A DNA stretch of 64,000 bases from Verrucomicrobium sp. BvORR034 (lineage in GTDB: Bacteria; Verrucomicrobiota; Verrucomicrobiia; Verrucomicrobiales; Verrucomicrobiaceae). A program made the position numbers and the translations under genes. The stretch covers positions 1 to 64,000 of the forward strand of contig NZ_BATQ01000168.1 of NCBI RefSeq assembly GCF_000739635.1, written 5' to 3'. This document shows, piece by piece, positions 10,801 through 19,557 of the stretch (positions within the stretch are counted from its first letter, which is position 1; each line of letters opens with the position of its first letter). The notes under the pieces are model-generated. The model did not search any database and was not told the origin of the DNA. It saw only the letters and a list, made by a program, of their open reading frames with translations.

Positions 10801-11855
10801 GTCGCGCCCAACTGGACGCGGGGCAGCAGGTCATAGATGTTACGCAGCCAGGTCTGGTAGGATGTCTTGTTGGTCACCGTGCCGTCGCTCTGGACCTGCG
10901 GGAACTGGTAGGCGTATTGGGCATCAAACCCCTGGAGCACGGTGCTCAAGCAGGTCATGGCCGGATGACCAGGAAAGCGCTGAAACTCGTTCTGGCCCGG
11001 AACGTAGTAGGCGAAGTTCCGGTCGGACCAGCCCACGGCCTTCGGCACATCCCAGCCCGTGCCTTCACCCGCGGTGTTGATGTTGACCTTGCAGCTCTCG
11101 TCATCCGTCCAGAAGGCGATGCGTCCCACGATCGGATTGTTTCCTGTGACCACGTCCTTCTTGAAGGTGGCACGCCCGCCTTCACCGCCATCCGGCGCCA
11201 CCACCGTCCCGTCCTGCAGCACGTAAAGCCAGCGCAGTGGCATGGGCATGGGCTGCTCAGCCGTCGCTCCGGGGGCAGCGACGGTGGAGGAAAGGCCGAA
11301 CCCCGCCACCTTGCCTGCCGTGATGCCGCCAGAGGTGGGCAAAGCACTGGAGTCCAGCACGGGATACACGCGACGGACATTCCCATTCGCATCCAGTCTG
11401 GCGACGGGCTCGTTCAAGTCGGTGAACTGGGCGGTGTTTTGTTTCCAGTCCGTCAGCGTGCCGACTTCGTTGCTGGCATTGAAGTCGGCCCCTGCCTCGG
11501 ACATCTTGTCTGAGGAGTAGAGCCTCCAGGCGGTCTCCAGCTTGGCCCGCCCTGCCACCGTGCCCGCCGTGGTGCCGTACACGCGAATCATGCCCGGCTG
11601 GGAGGCCCAGGTCTTGCTCAGCCCCAAGCCGGAGGTGGCCTCGCGAACCTGACCCATGACTATGCTCACTGGCATGTCAGTAAGGCTGCGCACCTGTGAG
11701 GTCTGGCTGAAGGCGGAGGAGGATCGCGCTTCAGAGGAGCCCATGGACAACAGAGCCAGCACCAAGCCCATGAGAAGGGCCACGATGGCGAGCACCATCA
11801 CCAGCGCCATCCCGGTCTGCCGGCGTTTCCAGTGAATGAAGATTCGGTTGTTCAT
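7824..11855 (-). CDS. Verru_Chthon cassette protein A (PilX/GspK-like, giant)
   Basis: First cassette protein, 1343 residues. The N-terminus reads RQTGMALVMVLAIVALLMGLVLALLSMGSSEA, a PilX/GspK-like start: a short basic leader, Gly before a hydrophobic helix, no Glu at +5 as in GspK. A very long extracytoplasmic part follows, with motifs recalling GspK such as FWTDDESCKVNINTAGEGT. It is about four times longer than GspK. Start ATG at 11855 lies 30 bp after the stop of the PATR/PEP-CTERM gene, so the five genes may share a transcript. The role is probably the large capping or adaptor subunit of a pilin-like assembly; client unknown. Confidence 0.85.
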   Translation of the reverse strand: MNNRIFIHWKRRQTGMALVMVLAIVALLMGLVLALLSMGSSEARSSSAFSQTSQVRSLTDMPVSIVMGQVREATSGLGLSKTWASQPGMIRVYGTTAGTVAGRAKLETAWRLYSSDKMSEAGADFNASNEVGTLTDWKQNTAQFTDLNEPVARLDANGNVRRVYPVLDSSALPTSGGITAGKVAGFGLSSTVAAPGATAEQPMPMPLRWLYVLQDGTVVAPDGGEGGRATFKKDVVTGNNPIVGRIAFWTDDESCKVNINTAGEGTGWDVPKAVGWSDRNFAYYVPGQNEFQRFPGHPAMTCLSTVLQGFDAQYAYQFPQVQSDGTVTNKTSYQTWLRNIYDLLPRVQLGATGESTMGGTEAVTGATGIPLKRDRLFTSVDEFFYGSSFDAATGHRLPNGAGGSVDASDLEAGRFFLTAHSRAPEVNLFNRPRISLWPIQAETTKRTAKDKLLAFCATSGGQVGAFQRASTWENDSSKQGSSQSPTADFQLAGNQTLFTYLQKLTKAGIPGFGTATFDDKYGSMNRNQVLLEMFDLVRWGVNASNPYETPKYHYIPPRAYTGLNNEYLAEAAAVPVVSQGTSAESFGSKLKAFGRFPTVVEASLIFMATEVDSNPDGSPKDVAPADSKADKTKRMRAYLVLQPFTPVVGMPPYSPNVRYRIKGMENWKVNSQPLGFPAAGVNRVWVPAGSAKDGGHSTAYTSFHAQFYRARGGLMKSIAIGGVGADETNSFPFVSVDVDVSTQNTFQFTGGPITIETHVGSGAAGQLDDTTLIQSATLNFSTPTGAWPVPTVRVNSSMPSNANWTVAKECMDLQTRFNKNDPQNYLIVLGDTVRSVITNAQNTSMKGDFRLMCGLRDIPADYYRLHPDYQSTTKEEAQTLRHAGTTFTGHYGRIHGNANVYNTVGKQHIWQLAGYTIGNDKKVTKPYGLLKDIPYWQDCQPAAPYQLDGAYNATNRPGDWDSGMGRIEDGPYINKPDDTGATGDVVGVRVGYFARDGFNQETNGRTYSPNRQICSAVAFGSLPTGIHPTPANSNRVGPWQTLLFCPNPPSRVRAANLEPIQTDHWGFRPPRDHLLLDMFWMPVVEPYAISEPFSTAGKINLNTQIMPFSYIQRDTGLYAALRSVKITALPAESAWPKDTTTNAVTADQMEQCYKSWEHWYRYENTYDVNVDETMKGFRQRFDQGDIFRSASEICDIFLVPKPMSGRTYYPRADGLPSSSPTYESMVTWWNGSLTSQKDGFELTGDNVRESPYNQLYPRLTTKSNIFTVHYRVQVLKKARSTAANEWDESKDAVTAEQRGSSIIERYIDPNDPELPNYFANPTQSGALDDYYRFRVITRKTFMP

Positions 11856-11885
11856 AGGATCGATGATTGGGCGAAGGCAGAAGGA

Positions 11886-14800
11886 TCAGAGACGGCGGCG
11901 GCGGCGCAGCACCACGCCAGCGAGAGCCATCATGAGGAGGGCGGCGCGACCAGGCTCTGGCACCACCACCACCTGGATGTAGAGGCCGTTGAGGTCGGTG
12001 GAGAGCTGCCACTTCAAGTCCTCGCCGAGATCCGGCATGTCCAGCAGACCGAGAGAGCCGGTGAACTTGGCATTGTTCGGGTTCCCACCCACAACCACGT
12101 TGCTCCAGTCGATGAGCTGCCACTTGTCCAGCTCCATCCAGAACTCGGAGGTTTCGTTGATATCCGTCACCTTCAGCGTACCTCCCAGCACGATGGCGCT
12201 GTCACTCTTCAGCACGAGCACGTCATTGGTGGCCAGCGGGGAGCTCAGGTTCGAGTCTCCGCCAAAGTTCTCCACGATGTCGAACTCCAGCGTCCCCTGA
12301 AGGGTGATGATCCCGGTTCCGCTGTTCTGCAGGGTGAAAGACTGGCCGGTGCTGTCCCCAAATTCACCCAGCTTGCCCACCTGGAGGGTGGCCCCGCTGT
12401 TGATGGAGATGTTGCGGTCGGCGGCGGTCACGACCGAGCCTGTGCCGCCGAACCTCGCGCCCGACTGCACCGTGACATGCCCCGTGCCCGTGCCGCTTCC
12501 GGCAGTGTTCTGTACCAGGTAAGTCCCGCCCGTGACGGTCGTTCCGCCTGTGTAGGTGTTGGCGGAGGAGACCGTCACCGTGCCTGCGGTGCTTTTCGTC
12601 ACCGCAGCACTGCCATCCAGGATGGCGGTCACGGTCCCGTTGCGCAGATCATAGGAGCTGGCTGTGAGCACTCCGGTGGAACCTTCGATGGTTCCATTCG
12701 TCAGCGTCACTGCGGCGACGGTCTCATTGTTGGTGCCCAGACTGAAGATCGCGCTGGCTCCGTTCACCGTCACGGCTCCGGTATCGGCGAGCACTCCGGC
12801 CGCCCCCAGCGCCAGCGTACCATCCAGAATGGTGGTGCCGCCTGTGTAGGTGTTGCCTCCTGACAGCGTCAACACACCCGCCCCACTTTTGATCAGCCCG
12901 CCACTGGAGTTGCTGCTGAGAGCCACGGTGCCCGCGCTGGCGGCCGTGGTGGCCCCACCCCCGTGCAGCGTGACCGTGAGCACATCCCCATCCACATAGC
13001 CGGTGCCGGGATTGGTGATGGTGAAACCTGTGACCACACCGTTCACCACTGTAGCCACCGCCGTGGCTCCCGTGCCCGAGCCACCGCTGATCACCACCAC
13101 CGGGGTGTCCACATAGCCGGTACCGCCACCCGCCACAGCGATGCTGCTGACGCCGCTGCCGTTGGGCGCGAGCAGCGCCTGGCCAATCGTGATGTCAAAG
13201 CCCGCGGTGTCGATCTTTGCTCCGCCCGAATAGACAAAGGCGTTGGTGAGCCCGGTCATGAAGGTGGTGTTGGTCGCATTGGCCTTCAAGGTGCCGCCAT
13301 TGAAGTTGAACAGGCCGGTGCCCGCCCCCTTGGTCACCCGGTTGGTCGTGAGGATGCCGCCCAGGAGGTTGACCGTGCCGTTGGAGGCCGCCCCGGTCTG
13401 GCCGAGCGCAAGGCCGTTGGTCGCCAGGTTGACGGCAGCGGAGCCGGAGAGGTTCAAGACGCCAACTCCATTCTCACCCACGAACATCCCACCGCTACCA
13501 CTCAGCGCGGAGAAGGTGGCGGAGCCGCTGAGGTTGTACACCCCGATGGATCCCGCGCCCCCTGCTCCGACCGTCATGCGGTTGGAATTCACAAAGACAT
13601 CACCAGCGGTCTGGTTGAAGATGGCGCGGTCGTTGTTGAAGGCTACCACGAACCAGCTGCCCGAGGTGACCGTACCGCCGCTCATGGACAGGGCAGCGAA
13701 GGCTCCGGCACCCCGCCCCAGGTGAAACTCACTGGTGGTGGTGATGCTCCCCGAGGACATCCTCACAAAGCCACGGCTACTGGCCACGGAGCCCACCGCA
13801 AAGCTGGGGCTGGTGTTCTTCGTGGCGTTCAGTGTGCCGCCTTCAACAGAGAGGATCGCGTTGAGGTTCGCGGTATCACCAATCGTGACCTGGCCGATGT
13901 TGGCTGTATTGAGGGCATTGACCGCCCCCAGCAGGCGGAGCGTCCCCTCGGTGACATTGAGGGTGCCGGTGAAGGTGCTTTGCCCGGTGAGGCTGAGCGT
14001 GCCCGTCCCGTTCTTCACCAGGCCAAAGCCGGTGCCACTGATTGCCCCGCCCACGGTCAGGGTGCCGGAGCCGTTGGTGGTGATCGTGCGGGTGGCGGAC
14101 AGCGTGACACCGCCCGTGCCCAAATTCAGGTCATGGGCGCCGCCATAGACGAAGTTGGCGTTCCACACCATCGCGTTGTTCGTGCCCACCGTCACCGCAC
14201 CACCGCTGGTGTTGTTGATCGTGCCTCCGTTGATGGTGAAGGTGCCGGTACCCAGAGCAGAGTTGCCTCCGCCTGTACCTCCCTGGTTGATGTTCAAGGT
14301 GGTGCCGGAAGACAGGTTGAGCCCGCCGGAGAAGGTGCTGTTGCCAGACAGGGTGAAGGCACCCGTGCCGGCCAGGGTGAGGGTACGGGCCCCGCTGATG
14401 ATCGAGGAAATCACCGCGGCATTGGCGGAGTTGTTGGTCCACGTCTGATTCGCCCCCAGCGCGATGCTCTGGACAGAAAGAGTGAGTGCGCCCGCCCCGG
14501 AGTTGATCGTGATGCCCGCAGGGTCAACGATCGTGAGCACATTGGCCCCACCGATGCCCACCGCGTTCGGGGTATTGATGGTGAGCGACTTGATGGAGAT
14601 GTCTGCCCCGAGGGTGGTGCTGCTTTCATTGGCCGCGCCGGTCGCGGAAAAGATCACCGCTGAAGTGCCGTCGAGCGCCTGGCCTGGATCCGTGGTCCCG
14701 GCCGCGTCACTGGTGAAGTTGGAGTTACCGCCGCTGAGGGCACTCCATACGCCGCTCACGTCTCCCTTCCAGTAGGCCACCTCAGGAGAGGTGCTTGTGA

Positions 14801-17800
14801 AGACATTCAGAGTCAGCGTATTCCCGCCGGTCACGCTGAGGGAGAGGTTGAATCCCGCCAGGGAGGCGGCCGCGAGTTCGAAGTTGGACGCACTGATGCC
14901 CGTGGCCCCGGTGATGAGCTGGTAGGAGCCCGCCCCGTAACCGGCAATGTTCACCAGGTTGATGGTGGCGACGCCGCTGGTGAAGGTGTAGGTCCCGCCG
15001 GTGAGCGCGACCTGGTCGCCTGTGGTGCCAAGGTCAAAGGAAAGTACATTCCCACCGGTGAGGGTCAGCCCGGCGGAGAGGGTGAGCGTCCCCGACTGGC
15101 CGTCCTGGAGATTGATGGCGGATCCGGCACCCGTCAAAGAAACGAGGCCTCCAATGGTTCCGTTGCCCCCCAGCGCCCCGGTGGTGGCCACAGTGACGGC
15201 CGTGTTGCCGAGACGACCGGTGATGCGCAGCAGGCCGCCGTTGATCTGGGTGGCACCGGTGTACGTGTTGTTTCCTGAGAAGGTCTGGGTGCCCGTGCCT
15301 GCCTTGATGATGCCGAGGGAGGTCGCCAGCCCGTTGCTGATCACCCCGCCAAAGGTCTCGCTGCCAGTGCCGGAGAGCGTCAACACCGGATTGCCGCCAG
15401 CGGCGTTGGAGGTGATGGTGATGGCTGATGCGTCGTCATAGGTCTTCAGCAGACCGGTGGTCTGGCTGTTGCCATTGAGGTCCAGAGTCGTACCCGCCCC
15501 CATGGTCACGGTTCCAGTTCCCAGCACTCCAGAGTTCGCGTTGTTCACCAGCAGCGTGCCGCCGGTGATGGCCAGGCCGCCGCTGTAGGTGTTGGCTGCG
15601 CCACTGAGGGTGAGCGTGCCCGCCCCGGTCTTGGTGAAGAGCCCTGCTCCAGTGATGTTTCCTGAGAGCGTGGAGGCGTTGCCATTCGTGTCAAAGGTAC
15701 CCGCCCCCGTGAGGGTGACCGCCTTGGCCGTGGTGATGCCTCCCGTGGCGGCCTGCAGGGTGCCGCCGTTGAAGACGATGCCGTTGGTGGTGTTCCCGCC
15801 GTTGATCCCCGCCGTGGCGGCACGCAGGATGCCGCCGTTGAGATTGATCACGCCCGTGAAGGTGTTGGCGTTGCTGAGATGCATCGTGCCCGCTCCGGCC
15901 TTGGTGATGCCGGCCCCGCTCAGAACACCGGAGACCAGCAGATCTACGCCGGAGGCGGTTGCGCCCTGGGCGGTGGTGAAGGTCATGGGTCCCGTATCGC
16001 GCGATACCACGTTCCCGCTCACCGTCGAGGTGACGGTGCTGGCCAGGGTGGCGATGCCGAAGCCCGTGGTGAAATTGTACGCTCCGCCACCGGTGGAGGA
16101 CATGGTGGCCCCGGTGAGGTTGAAGTTTGTCCGGTACCCCTGATTGCCCACCACCGTGTTGTTCACCGTTCCGCCCACCACGTTGACCGTGGAAACCCGG
16201 GTGGCATCGTTGTTGAACCCAAGCGAGTCGGCAAAGGACAGATTGAGCTGAGCGCCGGAGTTCACGGTGACGGTTCCTCGAACCGCACCCGCTCCGCCAC
16301 CGGCCGACAGCACCAGCGTGCCGGAGTTCACCACCGTGTTGCCAGTGTAGGTGTTGATCTGGTTGAAGGTGGCCACTCCGCTGAAGACATCCCCGCCGAT
16401 CACGCCAAACGTCACGCCGCCCGTGCCGCTGATGACTCCGGTCTGGGCGACATTCCCGTTGCCCGTGAAGGTCACTCCGAATCCTCCATTGGTCACGGCC
16501 CCGAGGGTCAGCAATGTGGTGCCGCCGATGGTGGGGTTCACGATATGGAACGTGGGGGCCGCCGTGAAGGTGGTGGCTCCAAAGGTGATGCCTGCCGTGC
16601 CGCTGCTAACATTCGCACCACCTGCCACCACGAGGCGCTGCGCCCCGATGGAAAGCGTTCCCAGCGTGTGAGTCACGCCCGCCCCGGCCGTGAGGCGGTC
16701 CGAGGTGACTCTGGCATCGCCGGTCACCGTGGTGTTGCGCCCAAAGTTCAAGGCGGTGTCATTGGCAAGCTGCAGCTCCCCGCCTGCCAGCGTCAGAGCG
16801 CCTGCCCCGAGCGCCGAGGCGCTGGTGGTAGCGCGCAACACCCCGGCGTTCACCGTGGTCGCCCCGGAGTAGGTGTTGACTCCTGAAAGCGTCACCGTGC
16901 CCAGCCCGCTTTTCGTCAGCGAGCTGGCTCCGTTGGCCAGAATGTTCGTGGTGATGGCGAGGCTGTCATTAAGCTGATCCGCGCGGATCACGAGCTCTGC
17001 ACCGCTGGCAGCCTGGATGCCCGTGCCGCCCGAGAGGGTGGCCCCACCAGCGACATTGCCTGATTTCAGGATGCCATTGACCGTCAGGGTCGCACCAGTG
17101 TTGAGGGTGAAGCCTGTGTTCCCGCTGAGGTTCAAGGTGGTGAAGGTGGCCGTGTCCTGAGCGGTGACGGCTCCAGTCGTCTGCACATGCGTTCCAGTCA
17201 GCGTGGTGCCTCCCGCAAAAGTAAAGGCCCCGGAATCAAACCCGTACTGGAGATCACGAACATAGCCGGTGGCATCATAGAAAGCGTAGGCGCTCCCGCC
17301 GTAGAACGTGCCTTGATCGATGAACGACCCGGCGGGGACGCCACTGGCAAGGACAATCTTGTTGGTTGTGCCGTTGGCACCTCCAGAGATCACAAAATTG
17401 GCCGCGGCCCCGGCGGTGCGGACGAAGGAGGCAAACGTGAGCGTGGTATTGCCACTGCCTCCATAAGTGGAGGTCACCGTCCCCTCGCCCACTGAGAAGA
17501 TCAAAGCCCCCATGCCCTGGCTGCTGCCAGCCGCTTCGTTGAACTCGATGCCACCGGTTCCTGCAAAGGTCAGAGCCGTACCTGTGATGCCATTCAGGGA
17601 TCCCGTAGTACCGTTGCCCACCTTCAAGAGACCGCCGCGAACGGTCGTGAGGCCGGTGTACGTGTTGGCTCCTGTAAGCTGCATGGTGCCAGCGCCTGCC
17701 TTGGTCAATGCTCCCCCTGTGGTGACACCTTGGGCCCAAACCAGCCTGGCAGACACCAGCAGGTCTGTGCTTGCGCTCGCAGTGGCATCTGCCACCTGAA

Positions 17801-19217
17801 AGGTGATGGTCCCGTTCAGCATGACCCCGTTGGCCACCGTATCCGCCACGTCCGTGTTGATCGTGGATACGCTGGTGCCACCCACAGTGACGGTGTTGGA
17901 CAAGATGATGCCCTGATAGAGGTTGCTGAAGCCATTGCCGGTGGTCAGCGTGCCGCCGTTCATGGTGATAGGCCCGAGGGCATTTGCATCCCCTCCACTC
18001 ACTCCGCCGCTGACGGTGGTCACGGCCGTCCGAACCACGCCGCCCTGATTGATTACAATCCGCAATTGTGGAGTCGATGTGGCATTGCCCATGGTGTTGC
18101 CATTGGCCAGGAGCAAGGTTCCACCACTGTTGACGGTCAAGACGCGTCCCGCAGTCTGGGTGTTGCCCAGGGCTGTTGTCGTGGGATTTGCCGCGTTGCG
18201 ATTCAGCGCCGTGGTGAGGGTACCGCCATCCACCACAATGTTGCCTGTGAACGTACTGAGAGCGTTGAGCGTCAAAGTGCCTGTCCCTGTCTTGATCAGA
18301 TTTCCCGCTCCACTGATCACTCCGGTGAAAGTCGTGGAGGCATTGTTGGCCCCGACGATCAGGTTCACGTTGGCGGTGTTCACATCCGTCAGCGCGAGAG
18401 CTCCGCTGCCTGCGAGACCACCCACGTTGAAGTTCAGCACACCCCCGCCGAAGGCCACACCGTTGGCCACGTTGTTGGTCAGGGTGCTGTTCTGCACGGC
18501 ATTGGCATTCGCGAGCCGGAGCACGCCAGCCGTGACGGTGGTGGCACCCGTGTGAGTATTGGCCCCGGCCAGCACCCAGGTGCCTGCGCCGGTCTTCGTA
18601 ACGCCCACAGAGGTCGCGCCGCTATTGGAAATAACTCCGCTTAAAGTGCCTCCGCCTGCGCCTGTCAGCGTCAGGGCCTTCACCCCGGCCGTGCCGCCAG
18701 CGCCGCCGCTGATGGCCCCTGCAAAATTGAGCAGGGCCGTCGTGTTGTTGTTGGTGAAGGTGTAACTCTGGGTGGTGGCATCTGTGCCCAGCAGGAGGGC
18801 GGCATTGATGAGCTGGTTGTTGATGAGGGCGGCATTCATCGTGATGCTGCCTCCGTTGCCCAGCGTAAGCGTTTGACTGCCCACCGCGTCTGACCCCAGC
18901 ACATAGGCGGAAGCCTGATTGGTGTCGAAGATCACCGACTGGATCGTCACCCCGGCACCGAGATTGATGACCGTGTTACCACTGCCTGCACCATTGAAGG
19001 TGGCGGCATCTCCTGCTCCTGGAACGGCATTGATATCCCAGTTGGCAGCACCTGCCCAGGTGTTGTCCTGGCTGCCGTCCCACACGCCTGTCGCAGCCTG
19101 GGCGAGCCCTGCTGCACCCAACGCCGCCGCGAGAAGGATGGCCACCACAGCGCGCAGGGGACGCCGCGTGGTATCATTTCGCCAATCGCGATTCCCGACC
19201 GTTGTCAGGCTCGTCAT
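11886..19217 (-). CDS. Giant autotransporter-repeat (PATR) surface protein with PEP-CTERM tail
   Basis: About 2443 residues. ATG 19217 is chosen over 19307 because it gives a clean signal peptide (basic RRPLR, Ala/Leu core, AQA cleavage near residue 41). At least 12 passenger-associated transport repeats are visible, each of the form K-x-G-x-G-T-x-x-L-x-G-x-N-T-Y-T-G-x-T-x-x-x-G-G-x-L. A GVWDG...NWD...FNGAG opening module near residue 43 recurs in altered form near residue 1480 (YWKGDVSGVW), so the protein looks like two tandem passengers. The C-terminus is a PEP-CTERM sorting signal: VPEPGRAALL, a hydrophobic helix, then RRRRRL. There is no beta-barrel, so it is not a classical autotransporter; exosortase sorting is expected. 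Directly upstream of Verru_Chthon A. Confidence 0.9.
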   Translation of the reverse strand: MTSLTTVGNRDWRNDTTRRPLRAVVAILLAAALGAAGLAQAATGVWDGSQDNTWAGAANWDINAVPGAGDAATFNGAGSGNTVINLGAGVTIQSVIFDTNQASAYVLGSDAVGSQTLTLGNGGSITMNAALINNQLINAALLLGTDATTQSYTFTNNNTTALLNFAGAISGGAGGTAGVKALTLTGAGGGTLSGVISNSGATSVGVTKTGAGTWVLAGANTHTGATTVTAGVLRLANANAVQNSTLTNNVANGVAFGGGVLNFNVGGLAGSGALALTDVNTANVNLIVGANNASTTFTGVISGAGNLIKTGTGTLTLNALSTFTGNIVVDGGTLTTALNRNAANPTTTALGNTQTAGRVLTVNSGGTLLLANGNTMGNATSTPQLRIVINQGGVVRTAVTTVSGGVSGGDANALGPITMNGGTLTTGNGFSNLYQGIILSNTVTVGGTSVSTINTDVADTVANGVMLNGTITFQVADATASASTDLLVSARLVWAQGVTTGGALTKAGAGTMQLTGANTYTGLTTVRGGLLKVGNGTTGSLNGITGTALTFAGTGGIEFNEAAGSSQGMGALIFSVGEGTVTSTYGGSGNTTLTFASFVRTAGAAANFVISGGANGTTNKIVLASGVPAGSFIDQGTFYGGSAYAFYDATGYVRDLQYGFDSGAFTFAGGTTLTGTHVQTTGAVTAQDTATFTTLNLSGNTGFTLNTGATLTVNGILKSGNVAGGATLSGGTGIQAASGAELVIRADQLNDSLAITTNILANGASSLTKSGLGTVTLSGVNTYSGATTVNAGVLRATTSASALGAGALTLAGGELQLANDTALNFGRNTTVTGDARVTSDRLTAGAGVTHTLGTLSIGAQRLVVAGGANVSSGTAGITFGATTFTAAPTFHIVNPTIGGTTLLTLGAVTNGGFGVTFTGNGNVAQTGVISGTGGVTFGVIGGDVFSGVATFNQINTYTGNTVVNSGTLVLSAGGGAGAVRGTVTVNSGAQLNLSFADSLGFNNDATRVSTVNVVGGTVNNTVVGNQGYRTNFNLTGATMSSTGGGAYNFTTGFGIATLASTVTSTVSGNVVSRDTGPMTFTTAQGATASGVDLLVSGVLSGAGITKAGAGTMHLSNANTFTGVINLNGGILRAATAGINGGNTTNGIVFNGGTLQAATGGITTAKAVTLTGAGTFDTNGNASTLSGNITGAGLFTKTGAGTLTLSGAANTYSGGLAITGGTLLVNNANSGVLGTGTVTMGAGTTLDLNGNSQTTGLLKTYDDASAITITSNAAGGNPVLTLSGTGSETFGGVISNGLATSLGIIKAGTGTQTFSGNNTYTGATQINGGLLRITGRLGNTAVTVATTGALGGNGTIGGLVSLTGAGSAINLQDGQSGTLTLSAGLTLTGGNVLSFDLGTTGDQVALTGGTYTFTSGVATINLVNIAGYGAGSYQLITGATGISASNFELAAASLAGFNLSLSVTGGNTLTLNVFTSTSPEVAYWKGDVSGVWSALSGGNSNFTSDAAGTTDPGQALDGTSAVIFSATGAANESSTTLGADISIKSLTINTPNAVGIGGANVLTIVDPAGITINSGAGALTLSVQSIALGANQTWTNNSANAAVISSIISGARTLTLAGTGAFTLSGNSTFSGGLNLSSGTTLNINQGGTGGGNSALGTGTFTINGGTINNTSGGAVTVGTNNAMVWNANFVYGGAHDLNLGTGGVTLSATRTITTNGSGTLTVGGAISGTGFGLVKNGTGTLSLTGQSTFTGTLNVTEGTLRLLGAVNALNTANIGQVTIGDTANLNAILSVEGGTLNATKNTSPSFAVGSVASSRGFVRMSSGSITTTSEFHLGRGAGAFAALSMSGGTVTSGSWFVVAFNNDRAIFNQTAGDVFVNSNRMTVGAGGAGSIGVYNLSGSATFSALSGSGGMFVGENGVGVLNLSGSAAVNLATNGLALGQTGAASNGTVNLLGGILTTNRVTKGAGTGLFNFNGGTLKANATNTTFMTGLTNAFVYSGGAKIDTAGFDITIGQALLAPNGSGVSSIAVAGGGTGYVDTPVVVISGGSGTGATAVATVVNGVVTGFTITNPGTGYVDGDVLTVTLHGGGATTAASAGTVALSSNSSGGLIKSGAGVLTLSGGNTYTGGTTILDGTLALGAAGVLADTGAVTVNGASAIFSLGTNNETVAAVTLTNGTIEGSTGVLTASSYDLRNGTVTAILDGSAAVTKSTAGTVTVSSANTYTGGTTVTGGTYLVQNTAGSGTGTGHVTVQSGARFGGTGSVVTAADRNISINSGATLQVGKLGEFGDSTGQSFTLQNSGTGIITLQGTLEFDIVENFGGDSNLSSPLATNDVLVLKSDSAIVLGGTLKVTDINETSEFWMELDKWQLIDWSNVVVGGNPNNAKFTGSLGLLDMPDLGEDLKWQLSTDLNGLYIQVVVVPEPGRAALLMMALAGVVLRRRRRL

Positions 19218-19557
19218 GGCATCATCATTACATTGGCAACTGCGGAAGAGCATTGAAGGGCAGGTTGGAGTCGTTCCTTGAGGATTCAGTGAAGTAACCT
19301 GGATCATAGGGAACCCAGGCCCGGTCCGTCTCTAGAACATATGTTCTACCGGGCTCGGGAGCGGCAGGCGCCACACCGCACACAGATGGCGAACGCCCTG
19401 TAAAGATGTGAATGCCTGCATGACACGATCATCGCGGCCCCGTGTCGAAATGGCTTGGACCCGTCAGTCCACTTTTGGTATGGATCCGCCTTCCCCGGAC
19501 GAACCATCCTCCCCGCCCTTCGTTTTCTATTTCATATAACCCATGCTCCGCACAGAT
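19218..19557. other. Control region upstream of the PATR gene
   Basis: 340 bp between the PATR start and the end of the AraC-type gene. It contains the perfect 16-bp palindrome listed separately at 19333-19348. I see no other gene, terminator hairpin or repeat. Confidence 0.5.
19333..19348. promoter_or_regulatory. Perfect 16-bp palindrome, candidate operator
   Basis: TAGAACATATGTTCTA is a perfect palindrome 116 bp upstream of the PATR start. Its core AGAAC-N4-GTTCT recurs at 20482-20499 ahead of the histidine kinase. The shared core and the placement in the two control regions around AraC regulator 1 suggest one binding protein for both. Which protein is inference. Confidence 0.5.

Noticed and set aside
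8382-11513. A 1043-codon plus-strand open frame opposite Verru_Chthon A
   Set aside because: It is antisense to a gene with clear family features, its translation is rich in Arg, Gly and His with no motif, and long antisense frames are expected in GC-rich genes.
12963-14663. Long plus-strand frames opposite the PATR gene
   Set aside because: They mirror the repetitive codon pattern of the PATR gene and have no family features.
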